The position numbers and the translations under genes were made by a program. 64,000 bases of DNA, taken from assembly GCA_015832175.1 (NCBI GenBank), contig WJXW01000004.1, positions 2,604,001-2,668,000 on the forward strand, read 5' to 3'. The DNA comes from Paraphaeosphaeria minitans (taxonomy: Eukaryota > Ascomycota > Dothideomycetes > Pleosporales > Didymosphaeriaceae). Positions 33,660 to 45,500 of the stretch are shown piece by piece (within the stretch, counting starts at the first letter, position 1; every line of letters begins with the position of its first letter). The notes under the pieces are model-generated. The model searched no databases. It saw nothing but the letters and a program-made list of their open reading frames with translations, and was not told the DNA's origin.

Positions 33660-34648
33660 AAAGAAAAGAAAGAAAAGATTAGAGGGAGAATAGGAATTAG
33701 AGGAAGAGGAGATTAAAGAGCTTATTTATAAGCTTATAGACCCTTTTCCTCCTTTACTTAATCGTAGGGGTGCAAGAATCTCCCTTGCGATTAGTAGTAG
33801 GAGATTCTCCCTATCCTCCTCCTCTCCTCCTCTCTGTAGTAGGTAATTCCTTACCCTATCTACCTCCTCCACCTCTCCTTTAATTAGCAGGAGGAGAAGC
33901 ACTTATCTAGCCTCTACCCTACTTTAGAGCTAATAAGCCTCTTATCTAGCTATTTTAATTAGTGTATTAGCTGCGACCGCGCTACTCCTTAATAGGTAGG
34001 GCAGGAGGGCAATTACCCTATCCTCTACTAAGAATTAGCTAGGAGTAAGGTAGTGGGATTTAAAGGCTTAAACTAGTAGGCTTGAATTAAATAGGAGGTT
34101 AAAGCGTTAAAAGTGAAGAATTAAAGAAAGAAAATTAAGCGCTAGTAAAGGGCTTATATACTCTACTACCTATTTAATTATTAAGCGCTAAATGCGCTCC
34201 CTTCTTACTACTTATTTCTTTTACTACTACTCCTTCCTAATTAAAACACGCCTACCTATTATACTTACTAGCTAGTAAAAGCGGGGAAATTACCTTATAG
34301 TTAATAGGAAGTAAGCGAAAAGAGTAGTAGAATAAAAGCGTTTACGCTCTAGGCCTTTATGCCACGCTTATAAGCTCCTAACCCACTAGAAGAAGAGATT
34401 CTAGACATAATTCACAATAGGATTTGTAATTTAAAAGATAAACAGTAATTATTTTGCTATTATAATAAGTAGGGGGTGATAGAATCGCTATTCTTAAAAT
34501 AAGGAGATTTAGAAGAATAATTCTTAATAGTTTTTTAATCTTTAAATAGCCTTTAGACAGTTTTTTAAAGATCTTTAGGAAGGATTTAGACAATTATAGA
34601 TTACTTCATAGGATAGGTGATCCGCTTTCAGCGATTACCTAGGGGGTG
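33660..34648 (+). other. Copia-1 copy P 3' region between pol and LTR
   Basis: About 1 kb without sense coding signal. It opens with a purine-rich run (AAGAAAAG-type, about 33640-33700), continues with CTCCTC-rich tracts (33770-33900) and ends at the polypurine-like CTAGGGGGTG (34639-34648). It lacks about 640 bp that copies R, O and the 52 kb fragment share (R 40745-41385); the gap lies near 34045. An antisense frame of 71 codons occupies 34378-34593. Confidence 0.7.
34378..34593 (-). pseudogene. Antisense 71-codon open frame in Copia-1 (copy P)
   Basis: Stop-free frame on the reverse strand just inside the 3' LTR, rich in Lys, Leu and Ile (KSFLKIFKKL...KIKKLLRI). The assumed start is TTG and a TAA lies just upstream, so no genuine start codon is visible. 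Three further Copia-1 copies keep exactly 216 bp open at the same place (41708-41923, 49066-49281, and + strand 52392-52607). No known family is recognised. It may be only a remnant that happened to lack RIP-convertible codons. Confidence 0.3.
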
Positions 34649-34843
34649 TGTTAAAGTAAAACACTTACTTCTGTGATTCTTTCTGGATCTACTAATTCAT
34701 ATCACAGGATTCTTGCTAAGAGGCTCGTTTCTTTTATATATAGTCTACCCTTTTAGCATCCTTTCCTACAACCAGCTCTTTATATTCTTTACAACTCTGC
34801 TCCTGAATATCCTGTAATAGTTCGAGCCCTTTTTACCACAACA
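34649..34843 (+). repeat. Copia-1 LTR (3' of P, 195 bp)
   Basis: TGTTAAAGTAAAACACTTAC to TTTTTACCACAACA. It carries AGCTCTTT and CATATCAC, as does the reversed LTR at 39043, which pairs the two as the LTRs of copy P. Confidence 0.92.
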
Positions 34844-34848
34844 TTTAA
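34844..34848. repeat. Inverted target duplication TTTAA (copy P)
   Basis: TTTAA is the complement of TTAAA at 39238-39242. Together they surround the P target in the unoccupied sequence AGTAATTAAAGTATT (copy O near 46551). Confidence 0.85.
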
Positions 34849-37800
34849 TTACTATTAAAGAAAAGGTATAGCTCTTTTAGCAAAGCTAAGAGTCTATAAG
34901 ATTAAAGTAATCCTGTAAATTCTTTATACTAAAGAAGTAGTAAATCTCTTAAGCTATATAAAGCTTAATTTAATCTTACACACTTTCCTAGCTTTTTAAA
35001 ACTATTAGGTAATTTATAAGTTACTAGATTAGCGGCTGTAATAAGAGTATTTAGAAACGCTCTTACTATATTAAATTATAAGATTTCTAGATTAAATTCT
35101 ACTGCTAGAGCTACAGCTAATTAAAAAGATCTTACTACTAGGGTAATAGTATAAGTAGAGTAAAGAGTATTCTTTTTCTAAAAATCTCCTCTTATAATAA
35201 TTTAAGCTTTACACTTTTTAAAGTATCTATTTTAATTAAACTTATAGGTAAAGACCTACTTTAAAGGGAGTAGTTACTCTAACACCTCTAATTATTTAAT
35301 CTCTGTCTAGGTACCTTTATTTTACAAAGTTAAGATCTCCTTATAAGTAGTAAGGAGGAATAGCTTCCTATATAGATAATTATAAAGGTGTTTTTATAAA
35401 GTTAGCTCTAGTATAAGCTTATCTCTATAAGTCTAAGCTGCATAAGACGCTCTAGGCGCCTTTCTAAGTATAGAAGCGAATACTATTATATTTAGTGTAA
35501 TATATTCTTCTTACTTAGACTAGGCCTCTACTACTCCTAGTATAAACGTGTACTCTAATATTATATTAAGATTACTTTAAAGATAATTAGTAATTAGTGT
35601 ATAAGCACCTAGCTTCTACTTACTTTTTAGCTAATTATTCTAATTATTTTACTTCTTTAATCTTTGTAATAGCAGATAGCAATTTATTAGTTAGTTAATT
35701 TCTAGTGCTTTACTATAATTTTGCCTACTTATTCTACTTACCTCTAGATAGATCTGCCTTTGCCTTTAGCGCACTAGTAGGTTATCTACTTTATCTAGCG
35801 TAATTAAGTTATCTGCGCTAGGTTAATTAGCAACCTAATTAGTTTCTACTAATAAATAGAGTATTAAATCCCTAGATTCTAGTAGGCTAGCTCTCCTAAT
35901 AGTATTCTAGTGGCTACTAGATATTTTTTAATTAATTAACAGATTACCCCTAAGATCACCTAGCTCTAGTGTCTAATTAGGGGTTATAAGTCCTATACTT
36001 CCTTTTCTACTTAAGCAAATTCTTAGCTGCTAGCTAGCTAAGCCTACAGCTTACTTAGTAGTAGGTACCTTAGGTTTCTAATTACTTAGCTAGCCTACTT
36101 TGCTTTTAATTACTTAAGGGTTACCTATAGGTCTAGTAGTAGTTCTTATATACTTATTTATTTTAGGAAGAATGTTAAGCGCGTTTTTATACACTTCTCT
36201 TAGATTATTTAGCTCTTCTTCTTAGAGGCTTTCTACTATTTTTAACGCTTCTATTTTTAGAATAGATTATTCCTCTAATTCTTTATAAAATAAGGACTTA
36301 TTAAACTTTACGTTTTGTGTAGTAATTACCTAATTAAGCTAAAAAATCTATATTTAGTAGATATTAGAAGCTTTATAGCCTACTAAGTATCTAATATAGC
36401 CCCTAGTATTTACTTTAAATCCTCTTCTATCTCGCCTAGCTGCACGCTCCTAATCTAAAGGGTAAGCTTAGTAGCTATAGGCATAGATAGTACTTTAGTT
36501 TAGACAAAGATTAGCTGTCCTATATTATATTTTTACTAGTTTAAAATAATAAAAATATTATCTAAACTAAGTATCTAATATTTTATTAGGTAATTAATAG
36601 CCTAATACTAGGCTAGGAATTATTCTTTAAAGCTAGCATGCCGCTTATATAATTTTAGGCTAGAGATTTAATAGCAGATTTACGCTTATTTATATTTTAA
36701 TTACTTTTATTATAAGCTCTTAGCCTACTCTTTCTATAGCGCTATTAGGCTTATGTGTATAGGGTAGTAGTCTACTAATTATTATCCCTTCCTAATTAGC
36801 CCAAAATTTGTACTAGGATTTCCCTCTTTATAGAAGTGTTACTGTATTATTATCCTAGTAAATTTTTGTAATTTAAAGCTTATATTTTATATTAACAAGA
36901 GCTAAGAAATCTTACTACACTCTTATTATCTTAGAAAGCGTCTTTGTTCTAAGATTAAAAATATAAGGTTTTTTACTAAAATCTTCTTTAATTAGTAAAA
37001 CCTAGTTTTCTCTATTTTAAGTAGTAGGCATATTAAATAGATCCTAAGATAATAAGTAAAATAGCCTAGGTAATTATTCTCTAAGTCTCCTAGAGATTAC
37101 CTAGGTTACGTGTGCAGTAGTATAGTGCTTACAATTCTTTCTTAATATTCTAGTAATCTTTACACCTTAGGCTATAGTTACTAGAGCTTATAGGGCTTTA
37201 CTTCCTATATACCCTACTTAAAAGTGCTAGAGGTCCTTAGAATCTAATCTCTTAATATTAACTTAGGATAATCTTTTTATAGTTACACTTATAACAGTTA
37301 GACAAGAGCGGATTAGCTTATATTATAGGAAAGTAAAGTTATACTTATATCTTAGGTCTACTAAAATAACGCTTTATTCTAGGCTTCTAATTCTAAGAGT
37401 GTAATCTAAACTAAGGTACTAAATCTTTACTTTCTTTAAAAGAGCTTCTAATATAATATTCACATAAAAGCCTTCTACTACTCTTACTCCTTAAAGCAGT
37501 AGATCTTCTATAAATCTTCTATTTTTCCTATGCAAAGTGTTCTTAATTAGTCTATTACTAATTCTTAAGATTAAGAGGCTTTATATACCTGCCTTCACAC
37601 TCTTATTTAATAATTAAAACGTCCTAGGAATAAGTCTTTTATAATTATTAACTAGGTAAACTGCTATAGCACTATCTAGTATTATACATTCTAACAGAGG
37701 ATAAGCGTTAGAATATAGAATAGAGTAGACACCTAATGCTCTATTATCTATAGGCAGATTAAATAGGTTTAGTAGAGTAGTAGTAATACTACTAGGATAC

Positions 37801-39042
37801 TTAATAGTCTTAGTAGAGGATTATTTCTTATCCTATCCTACCTTTATAATTGCATTACAAAGGTTTAACTACTTAGGCTACTTAAGTTAATTAAGAATCT
37901 CTAATTTTTCTTTATTAGTAAGATTAAATAATAATATTCTATTCTAGAATAATCTAGCTATCGCAGTTTAAAGTCTTTAGCACTCTATTAGTTTCCACCT
38001 ATAAGTATAGCGCTTACAGGGATAGTTTAGTTGTTTCTTTGTCTAATTAGACGAACTAGAACTATTAGAGTTAGTAGATTGTCTTAATAATCTATTAAAA
38101 GTGGCGAATACCCCACTTATTTTATTAGAACTAGATTAGATTAAATGCTCCTAGATAAGCGCCAAAAATACCTTCCTTAGATTGTCTAGTGTAATCTAAT
38201 TCTATCCTAGCGTCTTATCCTAGATTAGCTGTTAGTTTATTAATTAGGCCTAATCTAGTGCTATACGCGCGGCAATTATATCTAAGAAATCTTAGGTAGT
38301 AAGCAGTCTACTAATTTTGCTAATTAAGTAGGTCTTCACTTTTTAATAAAGGAGCTGCTACTTTTTAAACTAGGTTTTAGGACTTTATCTTACCTACTTA
38401 GCCTTCTTAAAATAAGCGTAGTATAAAGCTTAAATATTATTTTATATAGCTCTTTTATTTAGTGCGAGATCTTTCTTTAAGAGTTAAATTAGAGACTATA
38501 GCGTAGTATAGTGTGTATTAAGTAGAGTAATTATAGTAGGAGCAAGTAGATTAGGCGATACTATAGTGTTTACTTAAGTCTAGAGATTCTATATCTTAGT
38601 ATAGTCTGCTTACTAGTCTAAAACTGCTGCTCTATATTCTGCTATTTATAAAAGAAAGCTCTTCTTATCTATTTTATACTTAGTAAGCTCTGCTTTATAT
38701 AATTAAATACTCGCTATAGAGGTTGTATCTATAATTAGTAATAGTTTCTATAGGAGTAGAGGTTATTCTAGCTTTGCGTAATTAATTGCTAGAGCGTTAA
38801 TCGCCTCTAGGTTAATTTAGTTCTAGATTCTTTTTAAGTTTACTTAGAATTAAAGCTAAATAAACTAGTACGGCTAGCTAGCGCAATTAATAAGCTGTAC
38901 TTCTACTATTTTAATAATTTTCGTAATTAGAAATAGGGGGTTATATTATAGAGAAGTTCTAAATAGAGTGTTGTATAATAATTCGAGCGTTACTAAGTAG
39001 GTAGGGAGAATTGTCTTACGTTCTAAGCGCTGGGCTTATAAC
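34849..39042 (-). pseudogene. Copia-1 copy R, 5' two thirds, inverted
   Basis: Reversed body from primer-binding site (39026-39042, GCGCTGGGCTTATAAC on the + strand) through gag, protease (about 37620-37700) and integrase (about 36330-37270) to the middle of the RT domain (34849). It is the reverse complement of 28384 to about 32580 of copy P. Its missing 3' third follows in + orientation at 39243, so the reading order of one element is split and flipped. Stops are of RIP type. Confidence 0.88.
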
Positions 39043-39237
39043 TATTGTGGTAAAAAGGGCTTAAACTATTATAGGATATTTAGGAGCAGAGTTGTAAAGA
39101 ATACAAAGAGCTAGTTATAGAAAAGGATGCTAAAAGGGCAGACTATATACAAAAGAAACAAGCCTCTTAGCAAGAATCCCGTGATATGAATTAGTGGATC
39201 TAGAAAGAATCACGGAAGTGAGTGTTTTACTTTAATA
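39043..39237 (-). repeat. Copia-1 LTR in reverse orientation (P/R, 195 bp)
   Basis: On the + strand it runs TATTGTGGTAAAAAGG to TTTTACTTTAATA. Its AGCTCTTT variant links it to the LTR at 34649. It is adjacent to the primer-binding site of R on one side and to TTAAA of the R target on the other, the position predicted for an LTR used in an inversion. Confidence 0.9.
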
Positions 39238-39242
39238 TTAAA
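39238..39242. repeat. Target duplication TTAAA (copy P)
   Basis: Partner of TTTAA at 34844-34848. The RT sequence of R continues with GTATTATTATTC. Confidence 0.85.
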
Positions 39243-40260
39243 GTATTATTATTCTATTTTATATTAATAATATTCTTCTTCTCTATTACAAGAGTAAAGA
39301 GAAAAAAGCCCTAGATTTTTAGAAAAAGATCGCAAATAAATACAAGATTAAATTAAAAGGACTAGTAGAGTAGTTCCTAGGTGTTTAAGTAATTAGGGAC
39401 AGAGAAGCAAGATTAATTTCTCTAGTCTATAATACCTATATTAATAAGATTACAAAAAAGTTTAATCTTTTAAACTCTAGGAGCTTCCCTACTACACTTT
39501 TATTAGCAGAAGATCTTGTTCTAAGTACAGGAGAAGCCACTCCTTAATAAATAAAGCTCTTTTAAGAAGAGGTAGGATTAGCTCTCTACATAGTAATTAT
39601 GCTACGCCTAGATATAGCCTTTATAGTGTTAAAGCTATCACACTTTCTAATAAATCTAAGCAAAGAACACTTCACTGCTATTAATTATGTAATCCTTTAC
39701 CTCTATTAAACTAGATAGTAGGCTATAGTCTTTAGAGGCTATAATAGACCTAATCTACTAATATGTAGAGATGCCTTATTTACTAATAATCTAATATTAC
39801 GGCGATCTTCCTACAGATATATTATCCTATTGTTTAGAGGAGCTATCCTATAGAAAGCAGCTTAATAGAATACAATTACTACTTTAATAATAGAAGTAGA
39901 GCTTCTAGCGCTTAAACATATAAGTAAAGAAGCTATAGTAATTAAGAGATTCTTTACTAAGCTTACTCTAGATCGAGAACCTTTATAGAAGGTCTATTAT
40001 AATAATCTTTAAACTATTTGTTTAGTAATTAAAAAGAACGAAAGAATTACTACTTAACTACGCTATATAGATATTTAGAATATGTAGTTATAGTAAAAGT
40101 ATGTAAAAGGATTATTTTAAGTAGAATATTTTCTAACTAGTAAAATGCTAGTAGATAGCTTTACAAAGGCTTTTACTTATTAGTAGTTTAATAGATTTAA
40201 AAGGCTATTAAATCTATAAGATATAAGTATAATAATTATAGAATAAAAGTAAGTAAGTAG
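39243..40260 (+). pseudogene. Copia-1 copy R, RT C-terminus and RNase H
   Basis: Forward 3' third of the R pol. It begins just before the YINNILLLY box (about 39258-39290) and includes the RNase H motifs CRDALFTNN near 39768 and ITEVELLAL near 39886. It is co-linear with 32585-33590 of copy P. Many TAG/TAA codons. Confidence 0.88.
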
Positions 40261-41978
40261 AGAAATAATCTATTAACTATCTAGAATTATTAATTTAGAG
40301 CTAGGAAATAAGAAAAAAAAAAGAAAAAAAGAAAAAATTAGAAGAAGAATAGAAATTAGAGGAAGAAGAGATTAAAAAGCTTATCTATAAGTATATAAAC
40401 CCTCTCCTCCTCTACTTAATTGTAGAGGTGTAAGAATCTCCCCTATAATTAGTAGTAGGAGATTCTCCCTATCCTCCTCCTCTCCTTCTCTTTATAGTAG
40501 GTAATTTCTTACTCTATCTACCTCCTCTACCTCTCCTTTAATTAGTAGTAGGTAATAGCTTACTCTAGCCTCCCCTCCTTTAATTAGTAAGAGGAGAGGC
40601 ACTTGCCTAGCCTCTATTCTACTTTAGAGCTAATAAGCTGCTTATCTAGCTATTTTAATTAAGGTATTAGCTGCGACTACGCTGCTCCTTAATAAGTAGA
40701 GTAGAAAGATAATTACCTTATCTTCTACTAAAGATTAGCTAGAAAGAAGGGAGTAGAATAGTAGCTATATACTAAGTTTACTCCTCTTAACTACTAGTAG
40801 GAAGAGGATTTTATAAGGCTACTTTAACCCTTTTACGTAGCTTAGTAATTAGCTTCTCCTATAAAAAGTATTAGCTAAATCTAGAAAGAATTTTAGAATA
40901 AAAGCTTATATTAGTACCCTCTAATAGTTAATAGTAGATAAAATCTATAGCTAGAGTCTAAATTTATAGCTAGCTATAGAAATAATTAGCAGAATTAGCT
41001 AAAGTAATAAGATAACCTTATATATAGTAGTATAAAAGTAGGTAAAGTAAGTATAGTAGCGCCTATTTAAGCTTAAAGCGTTATTATAGTAGTGTCTTTT
41101 ACTCTTTTCTACTAGAGCTCTTTTTAAGTAGCTTAAGCAGCTTACTTATCTAAGAGCACTAAGTAATTGCTAGAGGCCTAGAGCTAGGGCAAGAGGAGCT
41201 AGTAGAGTAGAAGGAGTAAGAGGATTTTAGTAGGAAAATTAGAAGCTTTATTTAGTAGCTTTTATAGCCTTTACTGCGTATGCTTTAGCTAGGTTATTAG
41301 ATATCTAAAAGAGTTAGTAAAGCTCTAAATAATAGAAAGAGCGTAAGGTAATAATTAGAAGAAAATAACCTACTATAAGGTAGTAGGATTTAAAGGCTTA
41401 AACTAGTAGGCTTAAATTAGATAGGAGGTTAAAGTGTTAAAAGTAAAGGATTAAAGAGAGAAGATTAAGTGGTAGTAAAAGGCTTATATATTCTACCGCC
41501 TATTTAATTATTAAGCGCTAAATGCGCTCTTTTTTTACTATTTATTTCTCTTACTACTACTCCTTCCTAATTAAAACGCGCCTGCCTATTGTACTTACTA
41601 GCTAGTAAGAGCGGGGAAATTACCTTATAGTTAATAGGAAGTAAGTGAAAAGAGTAGTAGAATAAAAGTGTTTACACTCTAGGCCTTTATGCTACGCTTA
41701 TAAGCTCCTAACCTACTAGAAGAAGAGATTCTAGACATAATTTATAATAGGATTTGTAATTTAAAAGATAAATAGTAATTGTTTTGCTATTATAACAAGT
41801 AGGAGGTGATAGAATTACTGTTCTTAAGATAAGGAGATTTAGAAGAATAATTCTTAATAGTTTTTTAATCTTTAAATAGCCTTTAGATAGTTTTTTAAAG
41901 ATCTTTAGGAAAGATTTAAACAATTATAGATTACTTCTTAGGATAGGTGATCTGCTTTAAGCGATTACCTAGGGGGTG
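40260..41978 (+). other. Copia-1 copy R 3' region
   Basis: 1.7 kb between pol and LTR: purine-rich run, CTCC-rich tracts, a 42-bp tandem repeat (40529-40591, about 1.5 units), the 640 bp segment missing from copy P (about 40745-41385), the antisense 71-codon frame (41708-41923) and the CTAGGGGGTG tract before the LTR. No sense-strand gene is seen. Confidence 0.7.
41708..41923 (-). pseudogene. Antisense 71-codon open frame in Copia-1 (copy R)
   Basis: Same frame and length as at 34378-34593, with a few amino-acid differences (FKSFLKIF start, RTVILSPPTCYN). Open in spite of RIP around it. No ATG is visible. Confidence 0.3.
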
Positions 41979-42173
41979 TGTTAAAGTAAAACACTTACTT
42001 CTATAATTCTTTGTAGATCTACTAATTTAGATTACAGGATTCTTACTAAGAGGCTCGTTTCTTTTGTATATAGTCTGCCCTTTTGGTATCCTTTCCTACA
42101 ATCAGCTATTTGTATTCTTTATAACTCTGCTCCTGAATATCCTGTGATAGTTCGAGCCCTTTTTACCACAATA
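41979..42173 (+). repeat. Copia-1 LTR (3' of R, 195 bp)
   Basis: TGTTAAAGTAAAACACTTAC to ACCACAATA. It has AGCTATTTG like 28189-28383. It is followed at once by ACACT and the rest of the O 5' LTR. Confidence 0.92.
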
Positions 42174-42356
42174 ACACTCACTTCCGTGATTCTTTCTAGA
42201 TCTACTAATTCATATCACGGGATTCTTGCTAAGAGGCTCGTTTCTTTTGTATATAGTCTGCCCTTTTAGCATCCTTTTCTACAACTAGCTCTTTGTATTC
42301 TTTACAACTCTGCTCCTAAATATCCTATAATAGTTTAAGCCCTTTTTACCACAATA
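42174..42356 (+). repeat. Copia-1 copy O 5' LTR, remainder (183 bp)
   Basis: Starts with the duplicated ACACT (42174-42178), then CACTTCCGTG... to ACCACAATA. It carries AGCTCTTT, whereas the 3' LTR of O at 49337 has AGCTATTTG, a mismatch that RIP cannot cause. Confidence 0.88.
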
Positions 42357-42373
42357 GTTATAAGCCCAGCGCT
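42357..42373 (+). other. Copia-1 copy O primer-binding site
   Basis: GTTATAAGCCCAGCGCT, the best-preserved forward copy. It differs from the complement of the initiator tRNA-Met anticodon arm only by A for G (TTATGAGCCC expected), a RIP-type change. Confidence 0.75.
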
Positions 42374-42529
42374 TAGAACGTAGGATAATTCTCCCTACCT
42401 ACTTAGTAACGCTTAAATTATTATACAACACTCTATTTAGAACCTTTTAACAATATAACCCCCCTATTTCTAATTATAAAAATTATTAAAATAGTAGAAG
42501 TATAGCTTATCTATTACGCTAGCTAGCCT

Positions 42530-45500
42530 TACTATTTTATTTAGCTTTAATTCTAAGTAAACTTAAAAGGAATCTAGAACTAAATTAACCTAGAGGTAAT
42601 TAACGCTTTAGTAATTAAATATGCAAAGCTAGAATAACCTCCACTCTTATAGAAACTATTACTAATTATAGATATAGCCTCTATAGCAACTATTTAATTA
42701 TACAAAGCAAAGCTTACTAAGTATAAAATAAATAAAAAGAGCTTTCTTTTATAAATAGTAGAATATAGAGTAGTAGTTTTAGACTAGTAAGTAGACTATA
42801 CTAAGATATAGAATCTCTAGACTTAAGTAAACACTATAGTATCGCCTAATCTACTTACTCCTACTATAATTACTCTAGTTAATACACGCTATACTACGCT
42901 ATAGTCCCTAATTTAACTCTTAAAGGAAGATCTCGCACTAAATAAAGGAGCTATATAAAATAATATTTAAGCTTTATACTACGCTTATCTTAAGAAGGCT
43001 AAGTAAGTAAGATAAAGTCCTAAAACCTAGTTTAAAAAGTAGCAGCTCCTCTATTAAAAAGCGAAGACCTACTTAATTAGCAAAATTAGTAGACTACTTA
43101 CTACCTAAGATTTCTTAGATATAATTGCTACGCGTATAGCATTAAATTAGGCCTAATTAATAAACTAATAGCTAATCTAGGATAAGACGCTAGGACAGAA
43201 TTAAATCACACTAGATAATCTAGGGAAGGTATTTTTAGCGCTTATCTAGGAGTATTTAATCTAATCTAGTTTTAATAAAATAAGTAGGGTATTCGCCACT
43301 TTTAATAGATTATTAAGACAATCTACTAACTCTAATAGTTCTAGTTCGTGTAATTAGACAAAGAAACAACTAAAATGTCCCTATAAGCCCTATACTTATA
43401 GGTAGAAACTAATAAAGTGCTAAAGACTTTAAACCGCGATAGCTAGATTACCCTAGAATAGAATATTATTATTTAATCTTACTAATAAAGAAAAATTAGA
43501 AATTCTTAATTAACTTAAGTAGCCTAAGTGGTTAAACCTTTGTAATATAATTACAAAGGCAGGATAGAATAAGAAATAATCCTTTACTAGGACTATTAAG
43601 TATCTTAGTAGTATTACTACTACTCTACTAAACCTATTTAATCTGCCTATAGATAATAGAGTATTAGGTGTCTACTCCACTCTACATTCTAACGCTTATC
43701 CTCTATTAGAATATATAATACTAGACAGTGCTATAGCAGTTTACCTAGTTTATAATTATAAAAGACTTATTCCTAGGACATTTTAATTATTAAATAAGAG
43801 TATAAAGGCAGGTACAAAAAGCCTCTCAATCTTAGGAATTAGTAATAGACTAATTAAGAACGCTTTATATAGGAAAAATAAGAGATTTATAGAAGATCTA
43901 CTACTCTAAGGAGTAAGAGTAGTAGAAGGCTTTTATATAAATATTATATTAGAAGCTTGTTTAAAAAAAGTAAAGATTTAGTACTTTAGTTTAGATTACA
44001 CTCTTAGAATTAGAAGCCTACAATAAAGTGTTATTTTAGTAGACCTAAAATATAAGTATAACTTTACTTTCCTATAATATAAGCTAATCTACTCTTGTTT
44101 AATTATTATAAGTGTAACTACTAAAGGATTATCCTAGGTTAATATCAAGAGATTAGATTCTAAGGACCTCTAGCACCTTTAAGTAGGGCATATAGGAAGT
44201 AGAGCCTTATAAGCTCTAGTAACTACAGCCTAAAGTGTAAAAATTACTAGAATATTAAGAAAGGATTATAAGCACTATACTACTGTACACGTAACCTAGG
44301 TAATCTCTAGGAGACCTAGAGAATAATTACTTAGGCTATTTTACTCATTATCCTAAGATCTATTTAATATGCCTACTACTTAAAATAAAAAAAACTAGTT
44401 TTTACTAATTAAAGAAGATTTTAGTAAAAAACTTTACGTTTTTAATCTTAAAATAAAGACGCTTTCTAAAATAATAAAAATATAGCAGAATTTCTTAGCT
44501 CTTATAAATATAAAATATAAGCTTTAAATTATAAAAATCTACTAAAATAATAATATAGCAACACTTTTATAGAGAGGGAAATCCTAGTACAAATATTAGG
44601 CTAATTAGAAAAGGATAATAATTAGTAGACTACGGCCCTATATACATAAGCCTAATAGCGCTATAGAAAGAGTAGGCTAGGAGCTTATAATAAAAGTAAT
44701 TAAAATATAAATAAGCGCAAATCTACTATTAAATCTCTAGCCTAAGATTATATAAGCGGTATACTAGCTCTAAGGAATAATTCCTAGCCTAGTATTAGGC
44801 TATTAATTACTTAATAAAACGTTAAATACTTAGTGTTTAGACAATATTTTTATTATTTTAAACTAGTAAAAATATAATATAGGATAGCTAATCTTTATCT
44901 AAACTAGAGTGCTATCTACGCCTATAGCTACTAAGCTTACTCTTTAGATTAGGAGTGTATAGCTAGGTAAGATAGAAAAAAATTTAAAGTAAATCCTAAA
45001 GGCTATATTAGATACTTAGTAGGCTATAAAGCTTCTAATATCTACTAAATATAGATTCTCTAGCTTAATTAGGTAATTACTATATAAAACGTAAAGTTTA
45101 ATAAGTCCTTATTTTATAAAGGATTAGAGGAATAATCTATTCTAAAGATAGAAGTATTAAAAATAGTAAAAAGCTTTTAAGAAGGAGAGCTAAATAATCT
45201 AAAAAAAGCGTATAAAGACGCGCTTAATATTTTTTCTAAAATAAATAAGTATATAAGAACTACTACTAGACCTATAAGTAACCTTTAAATAATTAAAAGC
45301 AAAGTAGGCTAGCTAAGTAATTAGGAACCTAAAGTACTTACTACTAAGTAAGCTGTAGGCTTAGCTAGCTAGCAGCTAAGAATTCGCTTAAGTAGGAAAG
45401 GAAGTATAGGACTTATAACCCCTAATTAGACACTATAGCTAAGTAATCTTAGAGGTAATCTATTAAGTAATTAAGAGATATCTAGTAGCTACTAGAACAC

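Larger units (their letters stand above)
28189..42173 (+). mobile_element. Copia-1 copy R with copy P inside, rearranged by inversion
   Basis: Block flanked by ACACT on both sides and bounded by full LTRs (28189-28383, 41979-42173). Contents in order: LTR; full forward body (28384-34648); LTR; reversed 5' part of a second body (34849-39042); reversed LTR (39043-39237); forward 3' part (39243-41978); LTR. The inner junctions carry TTTAA (34844-34848) and TTAAA (39238-39242), the two strands of one 5 bp target. This fits copy P inserted in reverse into R, followed by inversion between the 5' LTRs of R and P. Confidence 0.85.

Noticed and set aside
34844..39242. Self-integration of a single copia cDNA as the cause of the inversion
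   Set aside because: It would account for one inverted segment and the 5 bp target, but the block contains material for two complete bodies with two LTR variants. Insertion of a second copy plus inversion explains everything.
41979..42356. Apparent tandem LTR or two-LTR circle junction
   Set aside because: ACACT at 28184 and 42174, together with the 194 bp sum, shows a simple insertion of copy R into the 5' LTR of copy O.
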